A DNA stretch of 64,000 nt, taken from contig NC_064622.1 in the NCBI RefSeq assembly GCF_023898315.1, positions 81,035,387 to 81,099,386 on the forward strand, read 5' to 3'. The translations under genes and the position numbers were made by a program. The notes below the pieces were generated by a model. It was not told where the DNA came from, did no database searches, and worked only from the letters and a program-made list of their open reading frames with translations. Of the stretch, positions 1 to 10,118 are shown piece by piece (within the stretch, counting starts at the first letter, position 1; every line of letters begins with the position of its first letter). The stretch comes from Schistocerca nitens (Eukaryota > Arthropoda > Insecta > Orthoptera > Acrididae).

Positions 1-2480
1 AGAAGAGAATCTTAAAGTTGTCTCGCAGCTTTTTGTGTAGTCACCGACTAAATGTCAGGGAAAAGTTTTCAAGGTGTGTGAAACAGCACCAAACCTACCA
101 AGGTTCCAGAAACAGCAGACAGTGAGACCGTATGGGCCTAGTTATACTTCATGGCCTAAATGGAGAAGATCCGGATAGGCATTCGGAATTTTGCTAGTTG
201 TCCACAATCCGACAAAAAGCAGCGCCCAAGTTCTACAAAAGCAACCACATGTGCCGATATAGAAAGAGTTAAACACTCCGAGCGTGAGTGTACGGGCAGG
301 ACTATACTGTACTAAATTAATCAGCCATTATTTTTTAACGATACTGCCAGTTCTGTAAATTACCTGGATATGCTTCAAAAAGTCTTATTAGAACAAAAAA
401 TGTCCACTTCTTGAAAATCTTCAGCTGGTTAAGGGAAAGTTGGCATCCAGTTGAAACACCCCCGCATTGTGGATGTACTGTGGGCCACTTTCTAAATGAA
501 AACCTTGATGAATTGGCAAGTGGTGTATTTTTGAATGTCCTCCACGGTCCCCAGTTATCTTATTCATGGATTTTTAAGCCTGGGGACACTAAAAAAATTG
601 GCTTATTCCGTGAAGATCAGAAATGTTGGTGGTGTTGGGTACTTGAAGGAACGAATCCAAACGGTATTCGAAAACCTGCAGTCCCAGAAGATGAGCGAAA
701 AAATTTGTAATTCATTGTTGAAAAGATGTAATTTTGCTTTGAACAGGATGGGAACCAGCTTCAGCATATTTTGTAGGTTCATTGAATATTGACACTGTGT
801 GGAGGGATGGTTTGATGTTGAAGTCTACTGAAATCATTCCATGCCAAAAGCTGGTTATAACCCTCCTACCTCTCCGGTTAATTGGGCTTTTCTATAGACC
901 ATATACCTAAAGTCCCAAATCTGTGGGAAAAAGGCATCTACTCCGAAGAATAATGCAAAACCGAGAGAAGTAGATGAAGTTATAACCGAATCGCCACTGT
1001 TCAGTAGTTTAGCAATGACGATTAGAAAGGAAGTTCGGTTAACTTTAAATATTTTTATTACGTAAACTAATTTTTAATTAACAGTAGTTAGTGGAAAATT
1101 TGGAAAAAAAACGTTTTGAAAATATTTCATTACTGCAAATAACCAATGGTCATCAGAATAATTAAACTGTTATTGAACTTTTTACTCGTAAGCAATCTTG
1201 CGTAAGAATTATTTGCGTCATGGCGTAGGAACAATACCTAACGCATACTTTCAAATATTTCACACCACACATGTCACAGTAGTCAGATAATAAGCAAATA
1301 GCAAACACATATAACATATTATATTAATTTTCAAAGATCAATTAAAGTAAGATTGTTTACTGGCAGCGCACAGAAACTTTTTGTTACGTTACTGACAGTG
1401 ATACGGACTATCGTAGCTGTAGCAAGCAGAAAGATTGTTTGAATTTGCTCATTGGTAAGGACTGTCATTTACCTAGCAGTTACTCTAATATTTCTTTGTT
1501 ATAAAAGTTATAAATTATGCTACAAGCTATAAATTAGAAACTCTGCTTCGACAGTGGAATTCAGAGTCCAAGTTACGTAAAGTGTCACTATCAGTTTGTT
1601 ACTATGAAAGTTACTCTATATTTAGCAAATGAATTAATACTGGCTTTTTCATCATTCTATTTCTGACATTATTCATACTAAAGCCAAAACTTTCATCATT
1701 ACGTAATTGTCCAAATGTTCGCAAAATTATGTTTTGATAATCTAATAAATTAATGTTCACTTGATTTTCAGTTCATTTTCTGATTATCTCGGTTCGTACA
1801 AAGGGATAGAATGGGTACTATTTGGATAACGACGTACGAAAATTACTTACGTGACAATATGCACGAAAACAATGTTATTTAAGCAATAAAATTCTAACTA
1901 CGCTGGTCAGCCTGTTGGACTTGTAGTTATAAAACGCCTAGATCTTACTTCACTTTATGATTGCGTGGGTTGTCGAGCGGCTTCATTTAGCGGTAAAACA
2001 GGGAATAGGTTGACCTTCTTGCCAACGGCCCACAGTACTCTTGATGATTTTTGAATTACTCTTGCTGTATTTGTACTGTGCCGAACAAACGCCATACGTA
2101 TATCTTGCCCATATTAAACATCCGGCAAAACAACCATATCAGTTTTCACTGCTCCGCACTGCGGAAACAGACTTTTTATTTCCGCACTTTTGCATTGCCA
2201 CACCGGCGAATACCCACAGTCAACAACAACCGTCTCCTCACGACTCCGAACTGCTACACTTTTGGCGCGCTCGCATGCCCAGCGATAATGCATTTACAAT
2301 TTATTATACACTTTGCCAGTAGCTTTTCCCTGACAAGGCTAGTGTGTCTACCTACAAAATGTTAACATTCCATGCGCATCCTCTTTCTTAAATGACATAT
2401 AGCATTTGTAACTTGACAAAATATTTACAAGATTAATATTCAGCACAACTAATAAAACAAACTCCGCAAAACACGTAGAA
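1..2480. other. AT-rich region, no gene recognised
   Basis: No protein family, RNA gene, terminal repeat or SINE could be recognised on either strand. Short open frames occur (for example 411-710 and 2041-2322) but have no motif, no splice context and no sign of coding constraint. It may be old decayed repeat or intergenic/intronic DNA. Confidence 0.5.
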
Positions 2481-2501
2481 AATGTATGATCGTCTACAGA
2501 A

Positions 2502-2841
2502 TTGTGGTGTTATATGGTGTTCCTAGTTAACAACACGCTCTCTGACAGGCGCTTTAAGGTGTTCCCGAACGGACAAGCTAGTGCAGTCGTAACTATAAAT
2601 AATGGCCTCATTCAGGAATCAGTTCTCGCCGCCATCCTGTTTAACCCGTGTACCCACGACATGCCAGACACAGACTCTATGAAAATCCAGTATGCAGATG
2701 ATTTAACATTTGTCTTCCAGAATAAAAACCTGATGCACTGCAAGAGTGTGCTAACGAACTGATGAAATTGCATAATTACTTCCATAATTGGATACTTCAG
2801 CCTAACCCAAATGAAACGGAGGTCACTGCATTCCACCTAGG
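2502..2841 (+). pseudogene. Jockey-like reverse transcriptase, palm fragment
   Basis: This frame encodes the RT palm: an SDRRFKVF-type block, NNGLIQESVLAAILFN (a decayed version of the conserved GxPQGSVLxPLLFN block) and the YADDL polymerase motif. A frameshift near 2740 moves the reading to the frame that continues as ELMKLHNYFHNWILQPNP up to the Tc1 insertion at 2843. In live jockey elements this enzyme copies element RNA at a nicked chromosomal site. Here the Gly and Gln of the substrate-binding block are altered and the frame is broken, so it is dead. The rest of the protein resumes after 4254. Confidence 0.75.
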
Positions 2842-2843
2842 TA

Positions 2844-2885
2844 CACTACTGGCCATTAAAATTGCTACACCAAGAAGAAATGTAG
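2844..2885. repeat. Left terminal inverted repeat of the Tc1-like element
   Basis: It matches the reverse complement of 4211-4252 over about 40 bp, sharing the exact core CATTAAAATTGCTACAC. It directly follows the TA at 2842-2843. Confidence 0.88.
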
Positions 2886-2980
2886 ATGATAAACGGGTAT
2901 TCATTGGACAAATATATATTATACTAGAACTGACGTGTGATTACATTTTCACGCAATTTGGATGCATAGATCCTGAGAAA

Positions 2981-4024
2981 TCAGTACCCAGAACAACCAC
3001 CTCTGGCCGTAATAACGGCCTTGATACGCCTGAGCATTGAGTCAAACAGAGCTTGGATGGCGTGTACAGGTGCAGCTGCCCATGCAGCTTCAACACGATA
3101 CCACAGTTCATCAAGAGTAGTGACTGGCGTATTGTGACGAGCCAGTTGCTCGGCCCCCATTGACCAGACGTTTTCAATTGGTGAGAGATCTGCTGAATGT
3201 GCTGGCCAGGGCAGCAGTCGAACATTTTCTGTATCCAGAAAGGCCCGTACAGGACCTGCAATATGCCGTCGTGCATTATCCTGCTGAAATGTAGGGTTTC
3301 GCAGGGGTCGAATGAATGGTAGAGCCACGGGTCGTAACACATCTGAAATATAACGTCCACTGTTCAAATTGCCGTCAATGCGAACAAGAGGTGACGGAGA
3401 CGTGTAACCAATGGCACCCCAAACCATCACGCCGGGTGATACGCCAGTATGGCGATGACGAATACATGCTTTCAATGTGCGTTCACCGCGATGTCGCCAA
3501 ACACGGATGCGACCATCATGATGCTGTAAACAGAACCTAGATTCATCCGAAAAAATGACGTTTTGCCATTCGTGCATCCAGGTTCGTCGTTGTGTACACC
3601 ATCGCAGGCGCTCCTGCCTGTGATGCAGCGTCAAGGGTAAACGCAGCCAAGGTCTCCGAGCTGACAGTCCATGCTGTTGCAAACGTCGTCGAACTGTTCG
3701 TGCATATGGTTGTCGTCTTGCAAACGTCCCCATCTGTTGACTCAGGGATCGAGACGTGGCTGCACGATCCGTTACAGCCATGCGGATAAGATGCCTGTCA
3801 TCTCGACTGCTAGTGATACGAGACCGTTGGGATCCAGGACGGCGTTCCGTGTTACCCTCCTGAACCCACCGGTTCCATATTGTGCTAACAGTCATCGGAT
3901 CTCTACCAACACGAGCAGCAATGTCACGACACGATAAACCGCAATCGCGATAGGCTACAATCCGACCTTTATCAAAGTCGGAAACGTGATGGTACGCATT
4001 TCTCCTCGTTACACGAGACATCAC
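2981..4024 (-). CDS. Tc1-like transposase (DD34E), intact 347 residues
   Basis: A single uninterrupted frame of 347 residues, the usual length for Tc1-family transposases. These act as cut-and-paste enzymes that bind the terminal repeats, excise the element and insert it at TA. Residues about 12-60 form a paired-type helix-turn-helix (RDIAARVGRDPMTVSTIWNRW) and a second basic region follows, with RRPGSQR near 61-67 resembling the usual GRPR-type linker. The catalytic triad is complete: D160 in FSDESRF, D249 in FQQDNARRH and E284 in SPIENVW, with 34 residues between the last two. The first Met of the frame was chosen as start. ARRH replaces the usual ARPH and AHSAD the usual ARSPD, so activity is plausible but unproven. 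Confidence 0.93.
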   Translation of the reverse strand: MMSRVTRRNAYHHVSDFDKGRIVAYRDCGLSCRDIAARVGRDPMTVSTIWNRWVQEGNTERRPGSQRSRITSSRDDRHLIRMAVTDRAATSRSLSQQMGTFARRQPYARTVRRRLQQHGLSARRPWLRLPLTLHHRQERLRWCTQRRTWMHEWQNVIFSDESRFCLQHHDGRIRVWRHRGERTLKACIRHRHTGVSPGVMVWGAIGYTSPSPLVRIDGNLNSGRYISDVLRPVALPFIRPLRNPTFQQDNARRHIAGPVRAFLDTENVRLLPWPAHSADLSPIENVWSMGAEQLARHNTPVTTLDELWYRVEAAWAAAPVHAIQALFDSMLRRIKAVITARGGCSGY

Positions 4025-4210
4025 AACAACGTTTCATCAGGCAACGCCGGTTAACTGCTGTTTGTGTATGAGAAATCGGTTGGAAACTTTCCCCATGTCA
4101 GCACGTTGTAGGTGCCGCCACCGGCGCCAACCTTGTGCGAAAGCTCTGAAAAGCTAATCATTTGCATATCACAGCATCTTCTTCCTGTCGGTTAAATTTC
4201 GCGTCTGTAG

Positions 4211-4252
4211 CACGTCATCTTCGTAGTGTAGCAATTTTAATGACTAGTAGCG
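4211..4252. repeat. Right terminal inverted repeat of the Tc1-like element
   Basis: Partner of the repeat at 2844-2885 in inverted orientation. It directly precedes the TA at 4253-4254. The transposase starts about 190 bp inside this end, so the promoter should lie in 4025-4210. Confidence 0.88.
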
Positions 4253-4254
4253 TA

Positions 4255-5136
4255 ATAAAGAAACCCAAAAGAAAATATATATGACTTTCGACGGAATTGA
4301 AGTACTACATACTTACAATCCAGTATATTTAGGAATCACTCTTTATAGGTCGTTGACCCTCAAACATAAGTGCATCAAGGTATCTAAGAAACTTGATTCA
4401 AGAGTAAATCTGCCTCGCAAGATTGCCGGAAGCAGATGGGGTGGTGACGCCAATGCTCTACCCTCTGCTGCACTCGTTCTTGTGCACTCTGCCGGAGAAT
4501 ACTGGCTTCCTGTGTGGGAAAACAGTGCGCAGACAACATAGATTGATGTACAGCTTGATGAAGCAGTGAGATTTGTCAGCGGTACTGTCAGATCTACTCC
4601 CAGTCAGCGGCTGTCTGTCTTAGCTAATACTGACCCGCAAGGTCTAAGGAGGAAAGTAGCTGAGATGATCTTGCTCAGAGAGATTACTTCTCACAAGAAC
4701 TCTCCCTTGTAAGACGCTCTACAAGAACCACCAACAACTCGTCTGAAATCGCGCAAACAATCTTGGGATTGATTTAGAAAGTATCGGTTCTTTTGACATG
4801 ACATACACATGCCTACAACGCTGGAAGGAACATCCACCCCACAACACTCACCCGGTTCAAGATCCAACACACGAGGTAGAGCGTTTCGAAGTACCACGCC
4901 CAATCTGATCTAGTATGAACCACATTAGAACTGGACAAGGAAGGTATGCACACGCCATGAAGAAGTGGGGTTCCGGTATATCTGGTGAGTGAGACTGCGG
5001 ATCGGAGGACCAAACAAATGATCATATTGTTAAGAAGTGTCCACTTCGAGAATTTGACGGTGATCTGAGGACTTTACATCAAGTGAGTGGAAGTGCTCTT
5101 GACTGGTTTTCACATTTGCTCAGTTCCGTTTTATAG
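4255..5136 (+). pseudogene. Jockey-like reverse transcriptase, C-terminal part
   Basis: It continues the protein interrupted at 2843. Removing the Tc1 element and one TA copy joins the two halves in one frame: the codons across the junction read H-L-G-N-K-E. Recognisable blocks are the thumb stretch PVYLGITLYRSLTLKHK, AGSRWGGDANALPSAALVLVHSAGEYWLPVW, and the terminal Cys/His region. An in-frame TAG lies at 4539-4541 and further stops and small shifts lie between 4710 and 5000. The true C terminus is at 5134-5136. It cannot encode a working enzyme. Confidence 0.75.
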
Positions 5137-5215
5137 TAGATACTATTATGTACTTGTAAAAGCATGCTATAGATAATTGAAATAAAGTGAACATATTTTT
5201 GTGTATCCGTAATAA

Positions 5216-5414
5216 ACTTGTATTTTCATTTATTTACTACGTATTATTACACCAGACGCAATATTGACAAATGGCTTATGGACCCACGCCTCACAAAAAA
5301 AGTGATCCACCAAGAATACATGGGCGGCGCACTTCAGAGTAACTTCGTACATGTACGCACTGTCAGTGGGTATGTAAATGGCTAGAGTTACAATTCTCTG
5401 TGAAGGATGAAACA
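5216..5414. other. Short spacer, nothing recognised
   Basis: No motif or repeat could be assigned between the end of the jockey relic and the SINE. Confidence 0.4.
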
Positions 5415-5421
5415 GCCAACA

Positions 5422-5598
5422 GTGGTTCAAATGGTTCAAATGGCTCTAAGCATCTGAGGTCATCAGACCCTAGACTTAGAACTACTTAAACCTAACTAAC
5501 CTAAGGACATCACACACATTCATGCACGAGGCAGGATTCGAACCTGCGACCGCAGCAGCAGCGCGGTTCCGGACTGAAGCGCCTAGAACCACTCGGCC
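5422..5598 (-). mobile_element. tRNA-derived SINE (type 1), minus strand
   Basis: It carries, in reverse, the pol III B box (GGTTCGAATCC), the CTCGGCCGA A-box region and the body ending in GAGCCATTTGAACCATTTGAA that recurs in all type-1 copies here. It is flanked by GCCAACA at 5415-5421 and 5599-5605, a plausible 7-bp target duplication. Confidence 0.85.
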
Positions 5599-5605
5599 GC
5601 CAACA

Positions 5606-5959
5606 ATTTTCATCAGTGATGTTTATTTCTGCTGTTGCTTCTAGGTCTGGCAGGGTATACAAGGGAAGTGAGCAACATGATATGTTGAGTTCCCACTGTG
5701 AAGAACACGGAGATGTAGCATACTCGTGTAAGGGAGCGTTATTAGCAGTTGCAGAGTTTGAAATGGGCCTCATGTGGTCCTCATTTGGCTGACTGGTCGA
5801 AACATCCAGCTACTGGATTTGTGGGGCATTTGAAGGAGACGGTGGGCCAATGTTGGACAAGATGGGAACGTGAGGACAGGCATACGCGTCGTAAAGATTA
5901 CAGTCGACCACGTCTGACCACAAAAGGAGTGTGGGGAACGCCGTATTGTGCACCAGCTA
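5606..5959. other. Spacer between two inverted SINEs
   Basis: No gene recognised. The flanking SINEs are in opposite orientation, so a transcript across 5422-6135 could fold into a long hairpin with this region as the loop. Confidence 0.4.
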
Positions 5960-6135
5960 CATCGTTCTAGGCGCTTCAATCCCGAACCACGTGGCTGCTA
6001 CGGTCGCAGGTTCGAACCCTGCCTCGGGCACGGATGTGTGTGATGTCCTTAGGTTAGTTAGGTTTAAGTAGTTCTAAGTTCTAGGGCACTTATGACCTAA
6101 GATGTTGCGTCCCATAGTGCTCAGAGCCATTTGAA
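5960..6135 (+). mobile_element. tRNA-derived SINE (type 1), plus strand, 5' truncated
   Basis: It begins inside the tRNA head (GTTCTAGGCGCTTCA), has the B box GGTTCGAACCC near 6010 and the GATGTGTGTGATGTCC body, and ends in the GAGCCATTTGAA tail. The A box is missing, which suggests 5' truncation. Confidence 0.85.
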
Positions 6136-6505
6136 CTATCTCCGCGGTCATTTCCGGTGCGGTTCTCCTCTTGCTACCTGCGACGGTCGTTCGATGCAGA
6201 AAAGAGACCCACTTGCAATGAGGGGAATATACTGTATACCGTGCACATGCGGAGAAGCTTATGTCGGAATGACAGGACGATCAGTAAACACCAGTATCAA
6301 AGAACATAGGCCTAAGCGACATTGCAGGTTGGGGCAGGTGGAGAAACCGGCCGTGGCAGAGCACGCACTGAGTGAGACCGACCACGTAATAAAATTCGCC
6401 GACACGGAAGTTCTGGCTGTAGAGAAGCATTATCACACTCTGTTCAGAGAAGCTGTAGAAATGCAAAAACACGCGAACAGCTTCAATAAGAAACAGGTAA
6501 GGTAA
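6131..6505 (+). pseudogene. Penelope-like GIY-YIG endonuclease domain (partial)
   Basis: The 124-residue frame shows GIYCIPCTCGEAYVGMTGRS near residues 32-51, which is the GIY...YxG signature with the cysteine pair typical of Penelope-like nucleases. SIKEH, LGQVEKPAVAEHAL and an acidic stretch ending in EKHYHTLFREA follow. In intact relatives the nuclease nicks DNA to prime reverse transcription. The position usually held by the helix arginine (TR-KEH) is Ser here, so the catalytic Arg may be lost. The first 30 residues come from the flanking junction and the RT domain is missing. Confidence 0.72.
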
Positions 6506-6635
6506 ACGGATTCTGGCTTCCCGTACTGCAGTAAACAACCGTCGCAGGTAGCACCGGAAATGACCACTGAGAAGCCCTCGGATGTTGGAGGCCGCGAGGT
6601 CGACACCAGTTCACCACCGGCAATGAAGGTTGAAG

Positions 6636-6674
6636 CTTTGACAATGCCAGAGACTCGTGCTGGCGAAACGTCAG
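6636..6674 (+). ncRNA. Decayed hammerhead-ribozyme-like motif at the Penelope-like 3' end
   Basis: A perfect 5-bp stem (GCCAG 6646-6650 with CTGGC 6660-6664) is followed directly by GAAACGTC at 6665-6672, the 3' half of a minimal hammerhead core. The 5' core position reads TTGACAA where CTGANGA is expected, two transitions away. Hammerhead motifs are known in Penelope-like elements. This copy is probably inactive. Confidence 0.45.
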
Positions 6675-6943
6675 TAAAATCGTCAGATGAACGTCGGCCG
6701 AAGAACCCGAGACAGAAGCCAATAGGCAGTTTGTCAACAACTGGCCACGAAAGCCTTAACAATTTTGTGTCTCTATGAACTGACTGCATGATGTTGAATT
6801 ATTCCGATTGCCAGCAATATCCATAGATCAGCCCAGAAGGGGTCCAAAGTCATAGTGATAAATGAACTCATACTGCCTAGATCTTCGTAAATTTGACTAG
6901 ATAAATTTTGTAATTACTGCAATAACATGACATAGCCTGTCAG

Positions 6944-7947
6944 TATAGTAGGTGGAGCATTTTTATCCGTAATGGGGAACAATTCGGGATAGAGATAAGA
7001 TACAGTAAAAAGGTTTAGATAAAAGTTATAGGTTGCAAAGAGAACCGCGCATTGGTACTATTGGCCGTGACACTAAGCGTGATTTCCGAGGTGATTTGGA
7101 GAGTAAAGTGATTTTTTCCTTAAATGGGAACTATAATATTTGATTTAATATTTAAAAAGAGAGTCAAATTTGAGGTACAAAACGATTCATTATTCAAGGT
7201 CAAGGCAAGGTTAAATGTAGGTCAAATAAGCAAATATATTTTTAGTTCTAGTAGGGATTAACTCGGAATAGAGAAGGGATGCAGCAAAATACAGTATTAG
7301 ATACACGATGGAAGGGGCATCCCAAAGAGTGAGTGACCAAGGGAGCCACTCAGCGATTTTAAATCAATGAACTACATTTTATTTGTGTTTTTGTGTGATT
7401 CAACTGTCAAAATAACATCTGTACGTCATCATGTTTTTTTTTTTTTTTGCCAATAAAGACGTAAATTAGAACTGGAAGCTCAAATATTTCTTCGTTTTTT
7501 CCAAAAACTACGTCACAAATAGGGGATTCCATGCAACAAGACTCGACCTTCGAATGACCTTCGACAATTAAGATCGTCTTTACTGGTAGTGATCTGTGAC
7601 TCCTTACACACCTTCCAATTTGTTTCTAACATTGTGTTTTGCTGTATCCCTCCTCTACTCCGAGATAATCCCTACTATAACTAAAAACATATTTGATTAT
7701 TTGACCGTTATGTCTTGTCATGACCTTGAATAGTGTATCATTTCAAATCTTAAATATTACCGTTTTCATTTTAGAAAATCACTTTAAACTCCAAATCATC
7801 GTGAAAATCACTTTCAAGCTCACGGCCATTAGCAGCAATGCTTAACGCTCTTTATCACTTACAACTTTTATCTGAAACATTTTCCTGTGCCTCATCTCTA
7901 TCCCGAGGTATACCCCGCTACAGATTGAAATGATTCACCCTATATAT
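6944..7947. mobile_element. Foldback element, about 1 kb, with long inverted arms
   Basis: Arm 6944-7345 matches the reverse complement of 7575-7947 for most of its length. One shared stretch is GGTCAAATAA-CAAATAT-TTTTTAGT-TAGTAGGGATTA-CTCGGA (7222-7274 against 7630-7703). Both arms have GGGATAGAGAT near the outer ends, and the termini are TATAGTAGGTGGA (left) and TATATAGGGTGAA (right, reversed). No coding frame is present, so it would be non-autonomous. Divergence between the arms shows it is old. Confidence 0.75.
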
Positions 7948-8255
7948 TCATAAATCTGGATATGACTAACTTTATATTCTGAAATGCATTACATTTTATA
8001 GTTTCCAAGCGAAAAATACAATAACCACAATAAATCGGTGAGTGCTTTCTAGAAACGCTCTTAAGTAACCCTTGCTGTGTCAAATCATCGTAAATTGGAG
8101 AATTTCATCCACAACGAAGCATAAAGGTTAAGTGGCAGACTTGAGTTAAAGACTTTACAGATGTTTGCATAGCCAATGTTCTAACTGATTGCTTGTAGGA
8201 GAGTACATCTTATTCATGTTACGTGCCTTTTTTTGTTTTTGTTTTTTTTTTTTTT

Positions 8256-8295
<40 letters not shown>

Positions 8296-8828
8296 AGAAG
8301 TTTATCACAGGATGTCTTTAAGTAAGTACACGACAATAGATGCGAATGCTTTATTATTTAAAAATCGTAACATAAGAACTGTATATTCAAGATACAAGTT
8401 TGAGAGGAAGTAGAATATTCATTAGATGTTAATCCTTTAGAAGAGCCACGTAAACAGGTGAAAGACTGCGTTGCAGCACCCAACGAAGGTGTCACGATGT
8501 GCAGGAGTTATTCACCATCGGGCTGTTTCCGGCGACTTTCCCTGCAAGGAAAACAAGTCCGTCAGTTACGCAATTGTTTTTTCATGTCATAAATTTTTAT
8601 ACCGATTTCCTCCTATCCTCCATCTTTACCCGTGTTGTGCTAATATTTTCATCCCAACGTAACTACTACATAAAACGTCCATCACAATGTGTTCTGCATG
8701 TCTAGTTGTTGTCTGCCCCGCTAAAGGTCCCTCCTATCATCTTGCAATAGCAAGTTAATGCTGTAACAGGTGTCCCAGTAACCTGCTCCTCCTTCGGGAA
8801 AGGAGCTTATAGTGTGGCCCTGACCTAC
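7948..8828. other. Non-coding spacer with poly-T tract
   Basis: It contains an impure T tract at 8228-8294 and otherwise nothing recognised. The T tract could be the reversed A tail of an unrecognised retroelement, but the neighbouring sequence gives no support. Confidence 0.4.
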
Positions 8829-9031
8829 GCGGAATGGCCGTGCAGTTAGAGGCGCTACGTCACGGACTGCGCGGCCCCTCCCGCCGGAGGTTCGAGTCCT
8901 CCCTCGGGCATGGGTGTGTGTTGTTCTCAGCAAACGTTAGTTTAAGGTAGGTTAAGTAGTGTGTAAGTATAGGGACCGATGTCCTCAGTAGTTTGGTCGC
9001 TTATGAATTCACAAACATATGAACATTTTGT
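8829..9031 (+). mobile_element. tRNA-derived SINE (type 2)
   Basis: It differs from type 1. The head reads TGGCCGTGCAGTTAGAGGCG with B box GGTTCGAGTCC near 8889. The body GGTAGGTTAAGTAGTGTGTAAG and the tail GAATTCACAAACATATGAACATTTT match the reversed copy at 57870-58070. Confidence 0.8.
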
Positions 9032-9181
9032 GACACTGGGCTGAAATCGCCACTCCATTCCACATACCGTTCCGCCTCATTTAGCCTTAATGATCACTAT
9101 TGTGTAACTCACCTGATAACAAATGGTTATTTTGGTAACTGATAAAGCAGGAGAAAATCTTTACTGAATAATTTTGTGTTG

Positions 9182-9513
9182 TGTTGTTGTTGTGGTCTTC
9201 AGTCCTGAGACTGGTTTGATGCAGTTCTCCATGCTACTCTATCCTGTGCAAGCTTCTTCATCCTACCTACTGCAGCCTACATCCTTCTGAATCTGCTTAG
9301 TGTATTCATCTCTTGGTCTCCCTCTACGATTTTTACCCTCAACGCTGCCCTCCAATACTAAATTGGTGATCCCTCGATGTCTCAGAACATGTCCTACAAA
9401 CCGATCCCTTCTTCTAGTCAAGTTGTGCCACAAGCTCCTCTTCTCCCCAATTCTATTCAATACCTCCTCATTAGTTATCTACCCATCTAACCTTCAGCAT
9501 TCTTCTGTAGCAC
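9182..9513 (-). mobile_element. RTE-like element (family A), short 3' fragment
   Basis: In the minus direction this encodes the C-terminal stretch NRIGEKRSLWHNLTRRRDRFVGHVLRHRG...GRPRDEYTKQIQKDVG and ends in the GACCACAACAACAACA tail, exactly as the longer copies at 45.6, 54.6 and 61.7 kb do. It is severely 5' truncated, with small deletions near 9270. Confidence 0.85.
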
Positions 9514-9870
9514 CAGAAGTGTAAGTAACTCATTTTACGTGAAACTGTGAGCTTGAATTACAAAACTAGTCAGTATGAACTGAAGCACTGAGATCCAATG
9601 TAGCCAACTCCATTATACGTCCCGCTGGCCAGTTGTAGGTGACGAGGGGTCTGGCTGACGCAACATGGAGGCAACGGCTGCAGTTCGGGCCCCGTGCCTC
9701 GATGCGTCTCGAATATTTGCGCTTTGACGCTGAATCCTTAGTTTACGGCCCAGGTTCCCTGCAACGGCACTCCGTCACTGCAAGAACGGGACCGTCCGTT
9801 CACCGGAGTGGGTAAAAAAACGAGAAATAGAGTGCAGCGTTTCTTGTATTTATAAAGCGCTCTTCTAGGT

Positions 9871-10056
9871 GTTGGAGAGTGGGAGGAATGGCAAGGTCCA
9901 TCAGTGAACTTACAAGGGCTGGAGAATTGGAGGAGTGACATCAATGAATTAATAAGAGTTGGAGAATGGGAAAAATGGCAGTGTGCAACAATGAACCTCT
10001 TGAAGGTTCTAGAATAGGAGGAATGGCTAGATGCAAGAATGAAGTAATAGATAGAG
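9871..10056 (+). repeat. Degenerate tandem repeat, unit about 40-48 bp
   Basis: Four consecutive units begin GTTGGAGAGTGGGAGGAATG (9871), GGCTGGAGAATTGGAGGAGT (9917), AGTTGGAGAATGGGAAAAAT (9957) and GGTTCTAGAATAGGAGGAAT (10005). Each goes on to a related CAATGAA-T half. A partial fifth unit may follow. No role is visible. Confidence 0.65.
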
Positions 10057-10118
10057 GAATGACGTGGTTGGCAGTTAACTATATTCCGAGGTCTGTGCTT
10101 TTAAGAGATTGTAAGCTA

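Larger units (their letters stand above)
2844..4252 (-). mobile_element. Full-length Tc1-like DNA transposon with intact transposase
   Basis: The element is 1409 bp and is flanked by TA at 2842-2843 and 4253-4254, the TA duplication expected of this superfamily. Inverted termini are directly visible. The left end starts CACTACTGGCCATTAAAATT and the reverse complement of the right end starts CGCTACTAGTCATTAAAATT; the match continues for about 40 bases with few mismatches. One transposase gene, on the minus strand, fills most of the interior. Compact size, short inverted repeats, TA target and a DD34E enzyme are all typical of the Tc1 branch. It sits inside an older jockey relic and is the least damaged mobile element in the window. 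Confidence 0.92.
2490..5215 (+). mobile_element. Jockey-type non-LTR retrotransposon relic, 5' truncated, split by a Tc1 element
   Basis: The two halves (2490-2843 and 4253-5215) form one retrotransposon 3' part. It runs from the middle of the reverse transcriptase, through the thumb and C-terminal region, to a stop at 5134-5136 and an A-rich tail with AATAAA near 5180-5215. The left half carries an RT block with a YADDL catalytic motif near 2692. The right half carries the jockey-like C-terminal stretch with cysteine/histidine spacing (CDCGSEDQTNDHIVKKCPL) near 4995-5043. The element lacks its endonuclease and ORF1, as expected for 5' truncation during target-primed reverse transcription. 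The clade call rests on motif resemblance and is fairly secure. Confidence 0.8.
6131..6790 (+). mobile_element. Penelope-like retroelement, 3' terminal fragment
   Basis: It contains a GIY-YIG endonuclease frame and then a non-coding 3' region with a hairpin and GAAACGTC motif (see 6636-6674). Penelope-like elements are the retroelement class whose reverse transcriptase is fused to a C-terminal GIY-YIG nuclease. The RT part is absent, so this is a truncated copy. Confidence 0.7.

Noticed and set aside
411-792. Two overlapping open frames near the left edge
   Set aside because: No domain, no promoter or splice context, and they overlap each other in different frames.
2041-2365. Overlapping frames of 93 and 104 codons
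   Set aside because: Mutual shadows with no recognisable motif.
3316-3937. Plus-strand frames over the Tc1 transposase
   Set aside because: Antisense shadows of the intact minus-strand gene.
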